From Herbinix luporum (lineage in GTDB: Bacteria > Bacillota > Clostridia > Lachnospirales > Lachnospiraceae), in NCBI RefSeq assembly GCF_900070325.1, contig NZ_LN879430.1, positions 891,001 to 955,000 on the forward strand: a stretch of 64,000 bases of DNA. Direction: 5' to 3'. The translations under genes were made by a program, and so were the position numbers. The stretch's first letter is position 1. Every line of letters starts with the position of its first letter. Under the pieces are notes generated by a model, which saw only the letters and a program-made list of their open reading frames with translations, did not search any database and had not been told where the DNA came from. Of this stretch, positions 47,478 through 55,448 are shown in pieces.

Positions 47478-47771
47478 ATGCGTGACAGGTTAATACCGCC
47501 TCTAGTTACACTGACAGCGGGTGCAATAACCTGCATAGTTGATATATACCATAAGGCTGAACTAATACCAAGCTTAAAGCGGCTATTATTAGTCCTTATT
47601 ATTTTTTATATTATTGGCCTTATTGCAAAGGCTATTATAGTAAAGACTTTGCAGCAAAAATCAAAAAACGATGACCAAGTAAATGATGATATAATGGCCG
47701 ATGATAATCATAATAATGATAATCATAATAATGATAATTATAATGATGATAATTATATAAAGAATGAATGA
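47478..47771 (+). CDS. Small membrane protein with Asn/Asp/His repeat tail
   Basis: 97 aa, not recognised. Two hydrophobic helices (about residues 5-22 and 35-58, LLLVLIIFYIIGLIAKAIIV) are followed by a tail of DNHNN/DNYND units encoded by a 15-bp tandem repeat. ATG 47478 follows GGAAGGTGA. It sits between cheD and sigD, a slot with no gene in B. subtilis. The His/Asp/Asn-rich tail could bind metal, but this is speculation. Confidence 0.6.
   Translation: MRDRLIPPLVTLTAGAITCIVDIYHKAELIPSLKRLLLVLIIFYIIGLIAKAIIVKTLQQKSKNDDQVNDDIMADDNHNNDNHNNDNYNDDNYIKNE
47703..47756 (+). repeat. 15-bp tandem repeat inside the cheD-sigD small gene
   Basis: Two identical units GATAATCATAATAAT (47703-47717, 47718-47732), a diverged third (47733-47747) and a partial fourth. 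Because the unit is 15 bp, copy-number change would keep the reading frame and add or remove five residues. Confidence 0.85.
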
Positions 47772-47869
47772 TAATAAAGAAGGCAAAGTAAAAGAATAGG
47801 AATGGCTAATAAAGAGAAAATTAAACTTAGGATATATAGCTTAAGATTTCCGGTTAATTAGGAGGCAGT

Positions 47870-48637
47870 ATGGATACTGATAACAAGCAGAAACTTTGGG
47901 AGGAATATTCCAAGAACAAGACTTTTGAACTTCGAGAAAGAATAATTATTGAATATGCTGGATTGGTTAAGCTTGTTGCAGGTCGCCTTAGTATGTATTT
48001 TGGATATAATGTGGAGTATGAAGATTTAGTCAGCTATGGCATTTTTGGTTTAATCGATGCCATTGATAAGTTTGATTATAGTAAAGGTTATAAATTTGAG
48101 ACTTATGCATCCTTAAGAATTCGTGGGGCAATTTTAGACCAGATACGTAAGTTGGATTGGATTCCCAGAAGCATACGTCAAAAAAAGCGAAAACTAGATA
48201 AAGCATATCAAACTCTTGAGGCAAGATATGGCAGAAATATTAGTGATGAAGATTTAGCAAAGGAGCTGGATATTTCTCTAAAAGAATTAGAAGACTGGCA
48301 AAATCAAACTAAGATTACAAATCTTATATCCTTAGAAGAATTTTTAGATCAAGGTAGTGAAGCTAAAACTGAACAGTATTTTGCCAATACCTTTGAACAA
48401 CCGGAAAGAATAGTGGAACAACAAGAGCTTAAGGAAATACTTGCCAAAACATTAGATGCATTAACTGAAAAGGAAAAAAAGGTTATAGTGCTTTACTATT
48501 ATGAGGACTTGACCTTGAAGGAAATAAGTAAGATCATGGGAGTTTCTGAATCTAGGGTATCACAATTGCATACAAAAGCATTGCAAAAAATGAAAGTAAA
48601 ATTAGGAGTGAATATGGATGTCCTTACTAGCTATTAA
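47870..48637 (+). CDS. sigD: Flagellar/motility sigma factor SigD (FliA)
   Basis: Sigma-28 directing late flagellar, chemotaxis and autolysin genes. Region 2 (EYEDLVSYGIFGLIDAIDKFD, split), region 3 (DWIPRSIRQKKRKLDKAYQ) and region 4.2 (GVSESRVSQLHTKALQKM) match FliA/WhiG-type factors. 255 aa. ATG follows TAGGAGGCAG. It is near the end of the fla/che run, as in B. subtilis. The anti-sigma FlgM is not in the window. Confidence 0.96.
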   Translation: MDTDNKQKLWEEYSKNKTFELRERIIIEYAGLVKLVAGRLSMYFGYNVEYEDLVSYGIFGLIDAIDKFDYSKGYKFETYASLRIRGAILDQIRKLDWIPRSIRQKKRKLDKAYQTLEARYGRNISDEDLAKELDISLKELEDWQNQTKITNLISLEEFLDQGSEAKTEQYFANTFEQPERIVEQQELKEILAKTLDALTEKEKKVIVLYYYEDLTLKEISKIMGVSESRVSQLHTKALQKMKVKLGVNMDVLTSY

Positions 48638-48682
48638 AAAGTTTGGACCTCATATTCACAAATTATTATTAAGGAATATTAT

Positions 48683-48708
48683 ATCACGGATTATAGTCTA
48701 TCTGTGAT
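48683..48708 (+). terminator. Weak hairpin between sigD and fapA
   Basis: ATCACGGAT (48683-48691) pairs with ATCTGTGAT (48700-48708), one G-U pair, then TATATATAAGG. The tail is poor in U, so termination would be inefficient at best. Confidence 0.35.
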
Positions 48709-48737
48709 TATATATAAGGCTCTGAAGGGAGGCAATA

Positions 48738-50342
48738 ATGAGGGCTAAAAATGCTTATTTCCAATTGACAACAAAAGAAGATGGAACATATTTGAAACTT
48801 TATAGTTCTGAACCTGGTGGACAGGAAATAAATTACGATGAATTGAGGAACTATTTAATAGATAAAAAAATATACGAGTTTGATAAAAAAGCTTTAGGAA
48901 AGGCTCTTGTAAACTTAAAAAATGAGACTGAAGTAAAGCTGACATCAGCCATGCTTCCTCCTCAGGATGAGGCAATGAAAGTTATAATTGATAAGGGAGG
49001 AATGTATGCAGGATGTAGGTTTTATCCTCCCAGTAATAATGGAAAGCTTCTAACAAAAGATGATATTATATCCAACTTGTCCAGTTATGGAGTTAAATAT
49101 GGAATTGATGAGACCAACATTGTAAAATTCCTAAATGATCGCAGATACTGCACCGATTATATTATTGCTAAAGCCACCCCTCCTATACAAGGCCGTGACG
49201 CTGTTGTTAAATATCACTTTAATACGGATTTTACCTTGAAACCTAAGACAAATGAAGATGGTTCAGTTGACTTTCATCAACTAGATATTATTAGTCATTG
49301 TAAAAAAGGAGATATTCTTGCCAGCTTAACACCTGCAGATTATGGAAAACCCGGAATGGATGTATATGGAAAAGTCTTGCCACCTAATAAGGTTAATAAT
49401 AAGGTACTTAAGTATGGTAATAAGGTTAAAATATCTGAGGACGGCCTAACCCTATACTCAGAGGTTGACGGTCATGTTACTTTAATAGATGGTAGGGTTT
49501 TTGTATCTGATACCTTTGAAATACCTAAAAATGTTGATACATCCACCGGCGATATAGATTATGACGGTAATGTAATTATAAAAGGTAATGTTATTACAGG
49601 ATTTACTGTTAAAGCCAAAGGTGATATTGAAGTTTATGGCGTAGTAGAAGGGGCCTATATTGAGGCAGGGGGCCATGTTATCTTAAGACGGGGCATGCAG
49701 GGAATGAATAAAGGTATTTTAAAAGCCCAAGGTAATATTATAACAAAGTTTATTGAAAATGCTGAGGTAATAGCCGGAGGTTATATAAATACTAACTCCA
49801 TCTTACATAGTAAAGTATCGGCAAAAGGAGATATTATCGTATCCGGAAGAAGGGGATTTGTAACCGGCGGTATGATCCGGTCTGGAACTTTAATATCTGT
49901 AAAAACAGCCGGTTCTCATATGGGGACAAATACAATACTGGAGGTTGGAGTTGATCCTAAAGTTTTGGATGAATTTAGGGAACTGGATAAAAAAATAGCT
50001 ACTATTGAATCGGAGAAGGAAAAGGTTGCCAAGGCTGTTGAAACTATACGAAAAAGAATACAATCCGGTGCGGACATTAATTATGATAGATTAGACAAGC
50101 TCAAAAAATTAACTCAGACCAGCCTTATATTAAATGCTCAGCTTAAGGAAGTAAAATCCAAATATGATATTCTTAAGTTAGAGATAGAGGCTAATGAGCA
50201 GGGAATGATTAGTATTTCCGACACTGTATATCCCGGAACCAAAATAGTAATATCAAATACTATATATCACGTTAAAGAAAAAATTCATAATAGTAAGTTT
50301 ATCCGTGATAGAGCAGATATAAAAGTAATACCATTATATTAA
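48738..50342 (+). CDS. fapA: FapA family protein (DUF342, flagellar assembly protein A)
   Basis: 534 aa. An N-terminal region (to about residue 150) leads into the FapA beta-barrel/beta-helix core with repeated ITGFTVKAKGDIEVYGVVEG and AGGYINTNSILHSKV type rungs. A coiled coil (about 415-480, ESEKEKVAKAVETI) and a C-terminal strand domain follow. Family members affect flagellation and are often beside sigD, but the mechanism is unknown. ATG follows AAGGGAGGCAATA. Confidence 0.85.
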   Translation: MRAKNAYFQLTTKEDGTYLKLYSSEPGGQEINYDELRNYLIDKKIYEFDKKALGKALVNLKNETEVKLTSAMLPPQDEAMKVIIDKGGMYAGCRFYPPSNNGKLLTKDDIISNLSSYGVKYGIDETNIVKFLNDRRYCTDYIIAKATPPIQGRDAVVKYHFNTDFTLKPKTNEDGSVDFHQLDIISHCKKGDILASLTPADYGKPGMDVYGKVLPPNKVNNKVLKYGNKVKISEDGLTLYSEVDGHVTLIDGRVFVSDTFEIPKNVDTSTGDIDYDGNVIIKGNVITGFTVKAKGDIEVYGVVEGAYIEAGGHVILRRGMQGMNKGILKAQGNIITKFIENAEVIAGGYINTNSILHSKVSAKGDIIVSGRRGFVTGGMIRSGTLISVKTAGSHMGTNTILEVGVDPKVLDEFRELDKKIATIESEKEKVAKAVETIRKRIQSGADINYDRLDKLKKLTQTSLILNAQLKEVKSKYDILKLEIEANEQGMISISDTVYPGTKIVISNTIYHVKEKIHNSKFIRDRADIKVIPLY

Positions 50343-50408
50343 TATTTAGGCATAATAATTTGACATCCCCGGTAATTCATAATAAATTCTTTTAAAGGGG
50401 GAATGAAA

Positions 50409-50717
50409 ATGCCAATAAGGCCTATTGATATTGTCAGATCTCATGAGGCTTCCCAGTATAAGCAAGTTCAAAATCAGAAAGTATTGCATGAACAGGTGCA
50501 GATAGAAAAAAACTTTCAAAATATGATACAAGAAAAGGCCTCAAAGCCTGTGGAAACTACTAAAAGTGATAATAAAGAATTTAGGTATGATGCTAAAGAA
50601 GAAAGTAGGAATAAATATAAAGGTTCAGACAATAAAAGAAATAAAAGCCGGGATACTAACAAAAGTAAGGAGACTATTAATAAAGCAAAACCCGGAGGTA
50701 TTGATATACTAATCTGA
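50409..50717 (+). CDS. Small hydrophilic protein of unknown function
   Basis: 102 aa with no membrane helix or known domain. The N-terminus MPIRPIDIVRSHEASQ is followed by a helical Gln/Lys-rich part and a disordered Lys/Asn/Asp tail ending GGIDILI. ATG 50409 fits AAAGGGGGA (50394-50402); ATG 50403 touches it. It lies between fapA and the swrB-like gene and is probably co-transcribed. Confidence 0.65.
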   Translation: MPIRPIDIVRSHEASQYKQVQNQKVLHEQVQIEKNFQNMIQEKASKPVETTKSDNKEFRYDAKEESRNKYKGSDNKRNKSRDTNKSKETINKAKPGGIDILI

Positions 50718-50764
50718 GTAATTTACCTATTATAAAAATAACTTGAATGTGAATGGAGTAAGTT

Positions 50765-51361
50765 ATGGATCTATTAGAAATCGTAATGTTACTTATAGGA
50801 ATACTTATGATTATTTTAAGTTGCACCTTAATTAAAGAACCAGAAAAAAAAGGGGAAACAGGTTCCTATGAGATAAATACCAAGGATAATATATTTAGTC
50901 AGAAAGAATTCGACCAGATCAAACAGCATCATACCGATAAATTATCCTTAATAAGCGAAGAGATTATTGAAAAGACTGAAGATTATCTAAATAAGCTGTC
51001 TAATGAAAAGATTATGGCAGTCAGTGAATATTCAGATCAGATTCTTGATAAAATTAATCGAAATCATGAAGAAGTAATATTTCTTTATAATATGCTTAAT
51101 AATAAGGAAAAAGAGATGAAGGAAACAGCAATAAGGGAAACAGTCAGCAGCAAAAAAAGCGATGTAGAAGAAAAAAAAGTTCCTGTAAAGGCAAAGAAAA
51201 AGCAGGTATCACAAGGTGAAGATAGCCGGCCTGTTTCTCTTAATAACACAGAGATTTTAGAGCTTTATTCTAAAGGCAAATCCATCATGGATATTTCTAG
51301 GCAGCTGGGAGTAGGTCAAGGAGAGGTTAAGCTTATAATTGACCTGTTTAAAGATAAATAA
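50765..51361 (+). CDS. SwrB-like membrane coiled-coil protein (DUF6115)
   Basis: 198 aa: N-terminal membrane helix (residues 4-23, LEIVMLLIGILMIILSC), a coiled coil (about 45-125), a Lys-rich linker and a C-terminal helix-turn-helix-like motif (EILELYSKGKSIMDISRQLG, then VGQGEVKLIIDLF). Topology, C-terminal motif and position between sigD and rpsB are those of B. subtilis SwrB, which activates flagellar export. Sequence identity is low, so homology is inferred. Confidence 0.72.
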   Translation: MDLLEIVMLLIGILMIILSCTLIKEPEKKGETGSYEINTKDNIFSQKEFDQIKQHHTDKLSLISEEIIEKTEDYLNKLSNEKIMAVSEYSDQILDKINRNHEEVIFLYNMLNNKEKEMKETAIRETVSSKKSDVEEKKVPVKAKKKQVSQGEDSRPVSLNNTEILELYSKGKSIMDISRQLGVGQGEVKLIIDLFKDK

Positions 51362-51401
51362 TAAAAAGCCTGTGGCATTGAAGAAGGACGTGGATATCAA
51401 A

Positions 51402-51965
51402 ATGAAGCTTAAGTATTATTTAAGAGGTATTGGTGTCGGGATTCTTATAACTACAATTGTTTTTTCATTTAGTAATAAATTTAATAAGAAAGATAAAATC
51501 ACCCAAGAGGAAAACATTACAAATGAAAATCAAAATGAGAATCAAAAAGATAATTTAGAAGAACTTATAGAAAAATCCTTAAATTCCTCGGATAAGGATA
51601 ATTCAGATATAGATACTGCCCACAAAGGAGAAAACTTAAATAATTCCAATCAGACAAAACAAGAGGAAGCAAATCAGAGTCCCGCAGATGATGATATGCA
51701 GATGTCTAATGAAGAACATGATACTAATCTTCAACAGGAAGAAGGGGAAACTGATAAAGAGATAGATTATATAACATTTTCAATTGAAAGTGGAATGTCC
51801 TCCCGTGAGGTTGCTAAGCTTCTTTATCAGAACGGTTTAATCGAGGATGTAAAGGATTTCAATGATTATATTATAGAAAATGGTAAGGCAGAAGTTATCC
51901 GTATTGGTACTTATACTTTGCCAAAAAATGCTGATTATAAGTTAATACTAGATACAATAACATAA
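51402..51965 (+). CDS. Short YceG/MltG-like protein lacking the transglycosylase domain
   Basis: 187 aa. N-terminal membrane helix (RGIGVGILITTIVFSF), a disordered Asn/Asp/Glu-rich stretch (about 25-130), then a C-terminal LysM-like fold seen at the start of MltG proteins (FSIESGMSSREVAKLLYQNG, LIEDVKDFNDYI, RIGTYTLPKNADY). MltG itself continues for about 200 more residues with a catalytic Glu; those are absent. ATG 51402 is chosen from the membrane helix position; the ribosome site is weak. Confidence 0.65.
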   Translation: MKLKYYLRGIGVGILITTIVFSFSNKFNKKDKITQEENITNENQNENQKDNLEELIEKSLNSSDKDNSDIDTAHKGENLNNSNQTKQEEANQSPADDDMQMSNEEHDTNLQQEEGETDKEIDYITFSIESGMSSREVAKLLYQNGLIEDVKDFNDYIIENGKAEVIRIGTYTLPKNADYKLILDTIT

Positions 51966-51972
51966 AATATCC

Positions 51973-52001
51973 TTTACATAATTAATTTATTATGGTATAA
52001 T
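51973..52001 (+). promoter_or_regulatory. Strong sigma-A promoter of rpsB-tsf
   Basis: TTTACA (51973-51978), 17 bp, and an extended -10 TGGTATAAT (51993-52001). It gives a leader of about 100 nt before rpsB. Confidence 0.85.
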
Positions 52002-52029
52002 CACAACGTTAAAATAACACGTATACTGA

Positions 52030-52065
52030 TTTCATGGTTGGTGCCGGATACCGGTCTACATGAAA
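52030..52065 (+). promoter_or_regulatory. Structured 5' leader of rpsB, possible S2 autoregulatory element
   Basis: TTTCATG/CATGAAA (52030-52036 with 52059-52065) encloses CCGG-ATA-CCGG (52044-52047 with 52051-52054), with asymmetric internal loops. No U-tract follows. Ribosomal-protein leaders often bind their own product; whether S2 does so here is inference. Confidence 0.45.
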
Positions 52066-52106
52066 AATGATGTGTACGGATGATATTAACCAAATGGAGG
52101 TAAATT

Positions 52107-52886
52107 ATGAGTATTATTTCAATGAAGCAATTATTAGAAGCTGGTGTACATTTTGGACATCAGACAAGAAGATGGAATCCTAAAATGGCGGAGTACATCT
52201 ACACAGAGAGAAACGGAATCTACATCATTGACTTACAAAAGTCAGTTGTTAAAGTAGATGAGGCTTATGCAGCTATTAAACAGATTGTAGCAGATGGCGG
52301 AACAATTCTCTTTGTAGGTACAAAGAAGCAGGCACAGGATGCTATTAAAGCAGAAGCAGAGCGCTGCGGTATGTACTATGTAAATGAAAGATGGTTAGGT
52401 GGTATGTTAACCAACTTTAAGACCATCAAGAGTAGAATTGACAGATTAAGAGAAATTGAAAAAATGGCTGAAGACGGTACATTTGATATCCTTCCTAAGA
52501 AGGAAGTTATTCAGATAAAGAAAGAATGGGAAAAGCTTGAGAAGAACCTTGGCGGTATCAAGAACATGAAGAAACTTCCCGATGCTATATTCGTAGTAGA
52601 TCCTAAGAAGGAAAGAATCTGTGTTCAGGAAGCACATACCCTTGGAATTCCTCTAATCGGTATCGCAGATACTAACTGTGATCCTGAAGAGCTTGATTAT
52701 GTAATCCCTGGTAATGACGATGCAATTCGTGCAGTTAAGTTAATAGTTTCTAAGATGGCTGATGCTGTTATTGAAGCTAATCAGGGAGTACAACTAACAG
52801 ATACAACTGAAGAAGCTGAAGAAGCATCTGCTGAATTAGAAGCTAATAAGGATGCTGAAGAAGTAGTAGAAGCAGTTACAGAATAA
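52107..52886 (+). CDS. rpsB: 30S ribosomal protein S2
   Basis: Small-subunit protein. [22 protein letters not shown] and the C-terminal [20 protein letters not shown] are universal S2 motifs. 259 aa with an acidic Glu/Ala tail. Start follows TGGAGGTAAATT. First gene of the rpsB-tsf operon. Confidence 0.98.
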   Translation: MSIISMKQLLEAGVHFGHQTRRWNPKMAEYIYTERNGIYIIDLQKSVVKVDEAYAAIKQIVADGGTILFVGTKKQAQDAIKAEAERCGMYYVNERWLGGMLTNFKTIKSRIDRLREIEKMAEDGTFDILPKKEVIQIKKEWEKLEKNLGGIKNMKKLPDAIFVVDPKKERICVQEAHTLGIPLIGIADTNCDPEELDYVIPGNDDAIRAVKLIVSKMADAVIEANQGVQLTDTTEEAEEASAELEANKDAEEVVEAVTE

Positions 52887-52893
52887 TGTGTGG

Positions 52894-52960
52894 ATGGGTC
52901 TGTTGCAGATGTAGGCTTACCTTTTGGTTAGTATCAGACATAACAACAGTCCCATTTTTT
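52894..52960 (+). terminator. Attenuator between rpsB and tsf
   Basis: ATGGGTCTGTTG (52894-52905) pairs with CAACAGTCCCAT (52944-52955), one mismatch, loop of 38 nt, then TTTTT. tsf begins 28 bp later without an obvious promoter, so it probably reduces rather than ends transcription. Confidence 0.65.
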
Positions 52961-52987
52961 AAAATATAATCATTTTGGAGGTAAATA

Positions 52988-53920
52988 ATGAATATAACAG
53001 CTAGTATGGTAAAAGAGTTAAGAGAAATGACCGGTGCAGGTATGATGGATTGTAAAAAAGCACTATCAGAGACTGGCGGCGATATGGACAAAGCTGTTGA
53101 GTTTTTAAGAGAAAAGGGTCTTGCTGCTGCAGAGAAGAAGGCAGGAAGAATTGCTGCAGAAGGTGTTATTGATACAAATGTTAGCGAGGACGGAAAAGTT
53201 GCTTCTATCGTAGAAGTAAACAGTGAAACAGACTTTGTAGCTAAGAACGATAAGTTTAAAGAATATGTTGCGGCTGTTGCTGCTCAGGCAGCTAAGACAA
53301 ATGCTTCAAATATTGATGAATTTCTTGAAGAAAAGTGGGAATTAGATCCTACTAAGACTGTTAAGGAAGAGCTTTCTTCTATGATAGCTATTATCGGTGA
53401 GAATATGAATATCAGAAGATTCGAAAAGCTTGTTTCTGAGAACGGATTTATAACTTCCTATATTCATGGGGGCGGCAGAATTGGTATATTAGTAGAGCTA
53501 GAATCTGATGTGGTAAATGAGGAAGTTAAAGAAGCTGGTAAAAACATAGCTATGCAGATTGCAGCTATGTCACCTAAATATATTAGCAGAAATGATGTTG
53601 CAGAAGATTTTATTGCCCATGAGAAAGAAATTATAAAGGCTCAAATAAAGAATGATCCTGCTAATGCAAGCAAGCCTGAGAATATTATTGAGAAGATGAT
53701 TGAAGGCAGACTTAATAAAGAACTAAAGGAAATCTGCTTACTAGACCAGGTATATGTTAAAGATGGAGATATGAACGTTGCTAAGTATCTTGAGTCTGTA
53801 TCTAAGCAAGTAGGTACCACAATCACCGTAAAACATTTTGTACGTTTTGAAACAGGTGAAGGCCTTGAGAAGAAAACAGAAGATTTCGCTGCTGAAGTAG
53901 CTAAACAGATGGGACTGTAG
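52988..53920 (+). CDS. tsf: Translation elongation factor Ts
   Basis: Nucleotide exchange factor for EF-Tu. The N-terminal UBA-like part (MVKELREMTGAGMMDCKKAL) and the signature SETDFVAKNDKF are intact. 310 aa, with the long dimerisation domain typical of Firmicutes. Start follows TGGAGGTAAATA. Confidence 0.98.
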   Translation: MNITASMVKELREMTGAGMMDCKKALSETGGDMDKAVEFLREKGLAAAEKKAGRIAAEGVIDTNVSEDGKVASIVEVNSETDFVAKNDKFKEYVAAVAAQAAKTNASNIDEFLEEKWELDPTKTVKEELSSMIAIIGENMNIRRFEKLVSENGFITSYIHGGGRIGILVELESDVVNEEVKEAGKNIAMQIAAMSPKYISRNDVAEDFIAHEKEIIKAQIKNDPANASKPENIIEKMIEGRLNKELKEICLLDQVYVKDGDMNVAKYLESVSKQVGTTITVKHFVRFETGEGLEKKTEDFAAEVAKQMGL

Positions 53921-53995
53921 ATATCAGATACCGTATATATTGACAATATAATATAAGCATATAATGTACTGAAGAGATTATCCTTAAGGATATAG

Positions 53996-54034
53996 ACCGG
54001 GGTCTTGGCAATGTGTGCCTAACCCCGGTTTTTT
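53996..54034 (+). terminator. Rho-independent terminator after tsf
   Basis: ACCGGGGT (53996-54003) pairs with ACCCCGGT (54022-54029), with an inner GGC/GCC step, followed by six T. Confidence 0.9.
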
Positions 54035-54058
54035 CAACACGGAGGGAGAGAGGATAAA

Positions 54059-55306
54059 TTGGTTACATCAGAGCAAAAAAAGGTCTATAAGAGTATACTA
54101 AAAGAAAAAAAAGCTATTCTAAACAGCGCCACTAGAAAAAGTAAGCTGACCTATTTTGTAACTTTGTTATCCGGGGCTGTTCTAGGCATATCCCTAGTAA
54201 TAATCGGATTTATCCTAGAGGAAAATAAAATTATAAGGCATGGTTATTTTAAATATTATACTTTGTTGGGGTTTGCACTATTATACCTTTTCTTTTTTCT
54301 ACATATTATCATACATGAGGCAGGACATTTGGTTTTTGGTTTAATAAGCGGATATCGTTTTCTATCTTTTCGTATATTCTCTATAATATTTGTAAAGGTA
54401 GACGGCCATATTGTAAGAAAAAGATATTCTTTAAGAGGAACAGCAGGACAATGCCTTATGTATCCCCCTAAAAGAGAGTATGACGGAAGCTTTCCATTTA
54501 TACTTTATAATTTAGGGGGCAGTATAGCAAACCTAATATTTTCAGTGGTCTTTATAATTCCGATAATTATCACAGACAATGCAATAGCCCGTACCATATA
54601 TATTGCTTTTTCCATGGCAGGCATCTTAACAGCTGCTACCAATTTACTTCCGATGAATCTTGGGGTTCAAAATGATGGCATGAATCTGAGGCGTCTTTTA
54701 AAAGATAAATATTCACAGGAATGTTTTTATCTTCAACTAAAGATTAATGCAGATCTAAGTGATGGTAAATCAATAACAGATTATAGTTTGGATACCTTTA
54801 GTATACCTGAAGAAGCGGATGAAAAAGATTTGATTGTGGCAAGTAATTATTTTTATTCATATTATTGGCTTTTAGCCAAGCAATATTATGAGTCAGCATA
54901 TAGATATCTATTAGATATGTCAGAAAGATTATCAAGGTTTCCTGTGGCTGCAGTAAATATGATATATGCTGAGCAGTTGTTTTTTGCGGTTCTGAAACGT
55001 AAGCCGGTTGAGGAGATTGCTGCTCTTTATAGCATGGTAAGGTTTCTGTTTGCTGGAGGAAAAGACAATGTTGCCATTAGAAGGATTCATTATATTTATG
55101 AAGCCTTATTAAGCGAGGATGAAAAGCAAGATATAATGACATTAATCGGTAGGAAAGGATTAATGAGATGGAAGCAAACCGATAGGGAGAAGCTATACGG
55201 AGACTTTGTGGAAACAGTAAGAAATCATCCGGTTTTGGGAGAAGCAGAAATGCACATGTCCATTGTTAATTATTGTATGGAAAACTATATAAAGAAAAGT
55301 TATTAA
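54059..55306 (+). CDS. M50-like membrane metalloprotease with helical C-terminal domain
   Basis: 415 aa. About six membrane helices in residues 30-205 carry a zinc site His86-Glu87-x-x-His90 (IIIHEAGHLVFG) and a second motif NLLPMNLGVQNDGMNL (residues 195-210) that resembles the NxxP...LDG third-ligand motif of site-2 proteases, with Asp206. The remaining 200 residues are soluble and helical (repeats such as ASNYFYSYYWLLAKQYYESAYRYLL read like TPR units). Substrate is unknown. TTG 54059 follows GAGAGG. Base use is like its neighbours. Confidence 0.75.
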   Translation: MVTSEQKKVYKSILKEKKAILNSATRKSKLTYFVTLLSGAVLGISLVIIGFILEENKIIRHGYFKYYTLLGFALLYLFFFLHIIIHEAGHLVFGLISGYRFLSFRIFSIIFVKVDGHIVRKRYSLRGTAGQCLMYPPKREYDGSFPFILYNLGGSIANLIFSVVFIIPIIITDNAIARTIYIAFSMAGILTAATNLLPMNLGVQNDGMNLRRLLKDKYSQECFYLQLKINADLSDGKSITDYSLDTFSIPEEADEKDLIVASNYFYSYYWLLAKQYYESAYRYLLDMSERLSRFPVAAVNMIYAEQLFFAVLKRKPVEEIAALYSMVRFLFAGGKDNVAIRRIHYIYEALLSEDEKQDIMTLIGRKGLMRWKQTDREKLYGDFVETVRNHPVLGEAEMHMSIVNYCMENYIKKSY

Positions 55307-55315
55307 TAAAATATG

Positions 55316-55354
55316 CCTCAATAGATAATTGCTATCTATTGAGGTAATTTTATT
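55316..55354 (+). terminator. Terminator after the M50-like gene
   Basis: A perfect 12-bp stem CCTCAATAGATA/TATCTATTGAGG (55316-55327 with 55333-55344), 5-nt loop, then TAATTTTAT. Confidence 0.78.
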
Positions 55355-55405
55355 GATTATTTTATTGAAAGATTTTGATTAAAGGTGTATTTTCCAATCA
55401 GTTTA

Positions 55406-55414
55406 TGCTACAAT
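55406..55414 (+). promoter_or_regulatory. Extended -10 promoter candidate for the deacetylase gene
   Basis: TGCTACAAT at 55406-55414, with no good -35 at 17 bp; 35 bp before the gene and after the upstream terminator. Confidence 0.4.
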
Positions 55415-55448
55415 AAAGAGAAGAAAAATAGTCGGTGAGGGTGAAAAA

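Noticed and set aside
47703-47756. CRISPR array
   Set aside because: The repeat units are contiguous, 15 bp and coding; there are no spacers. No CRISPR-like array was seen anywhere in the window.
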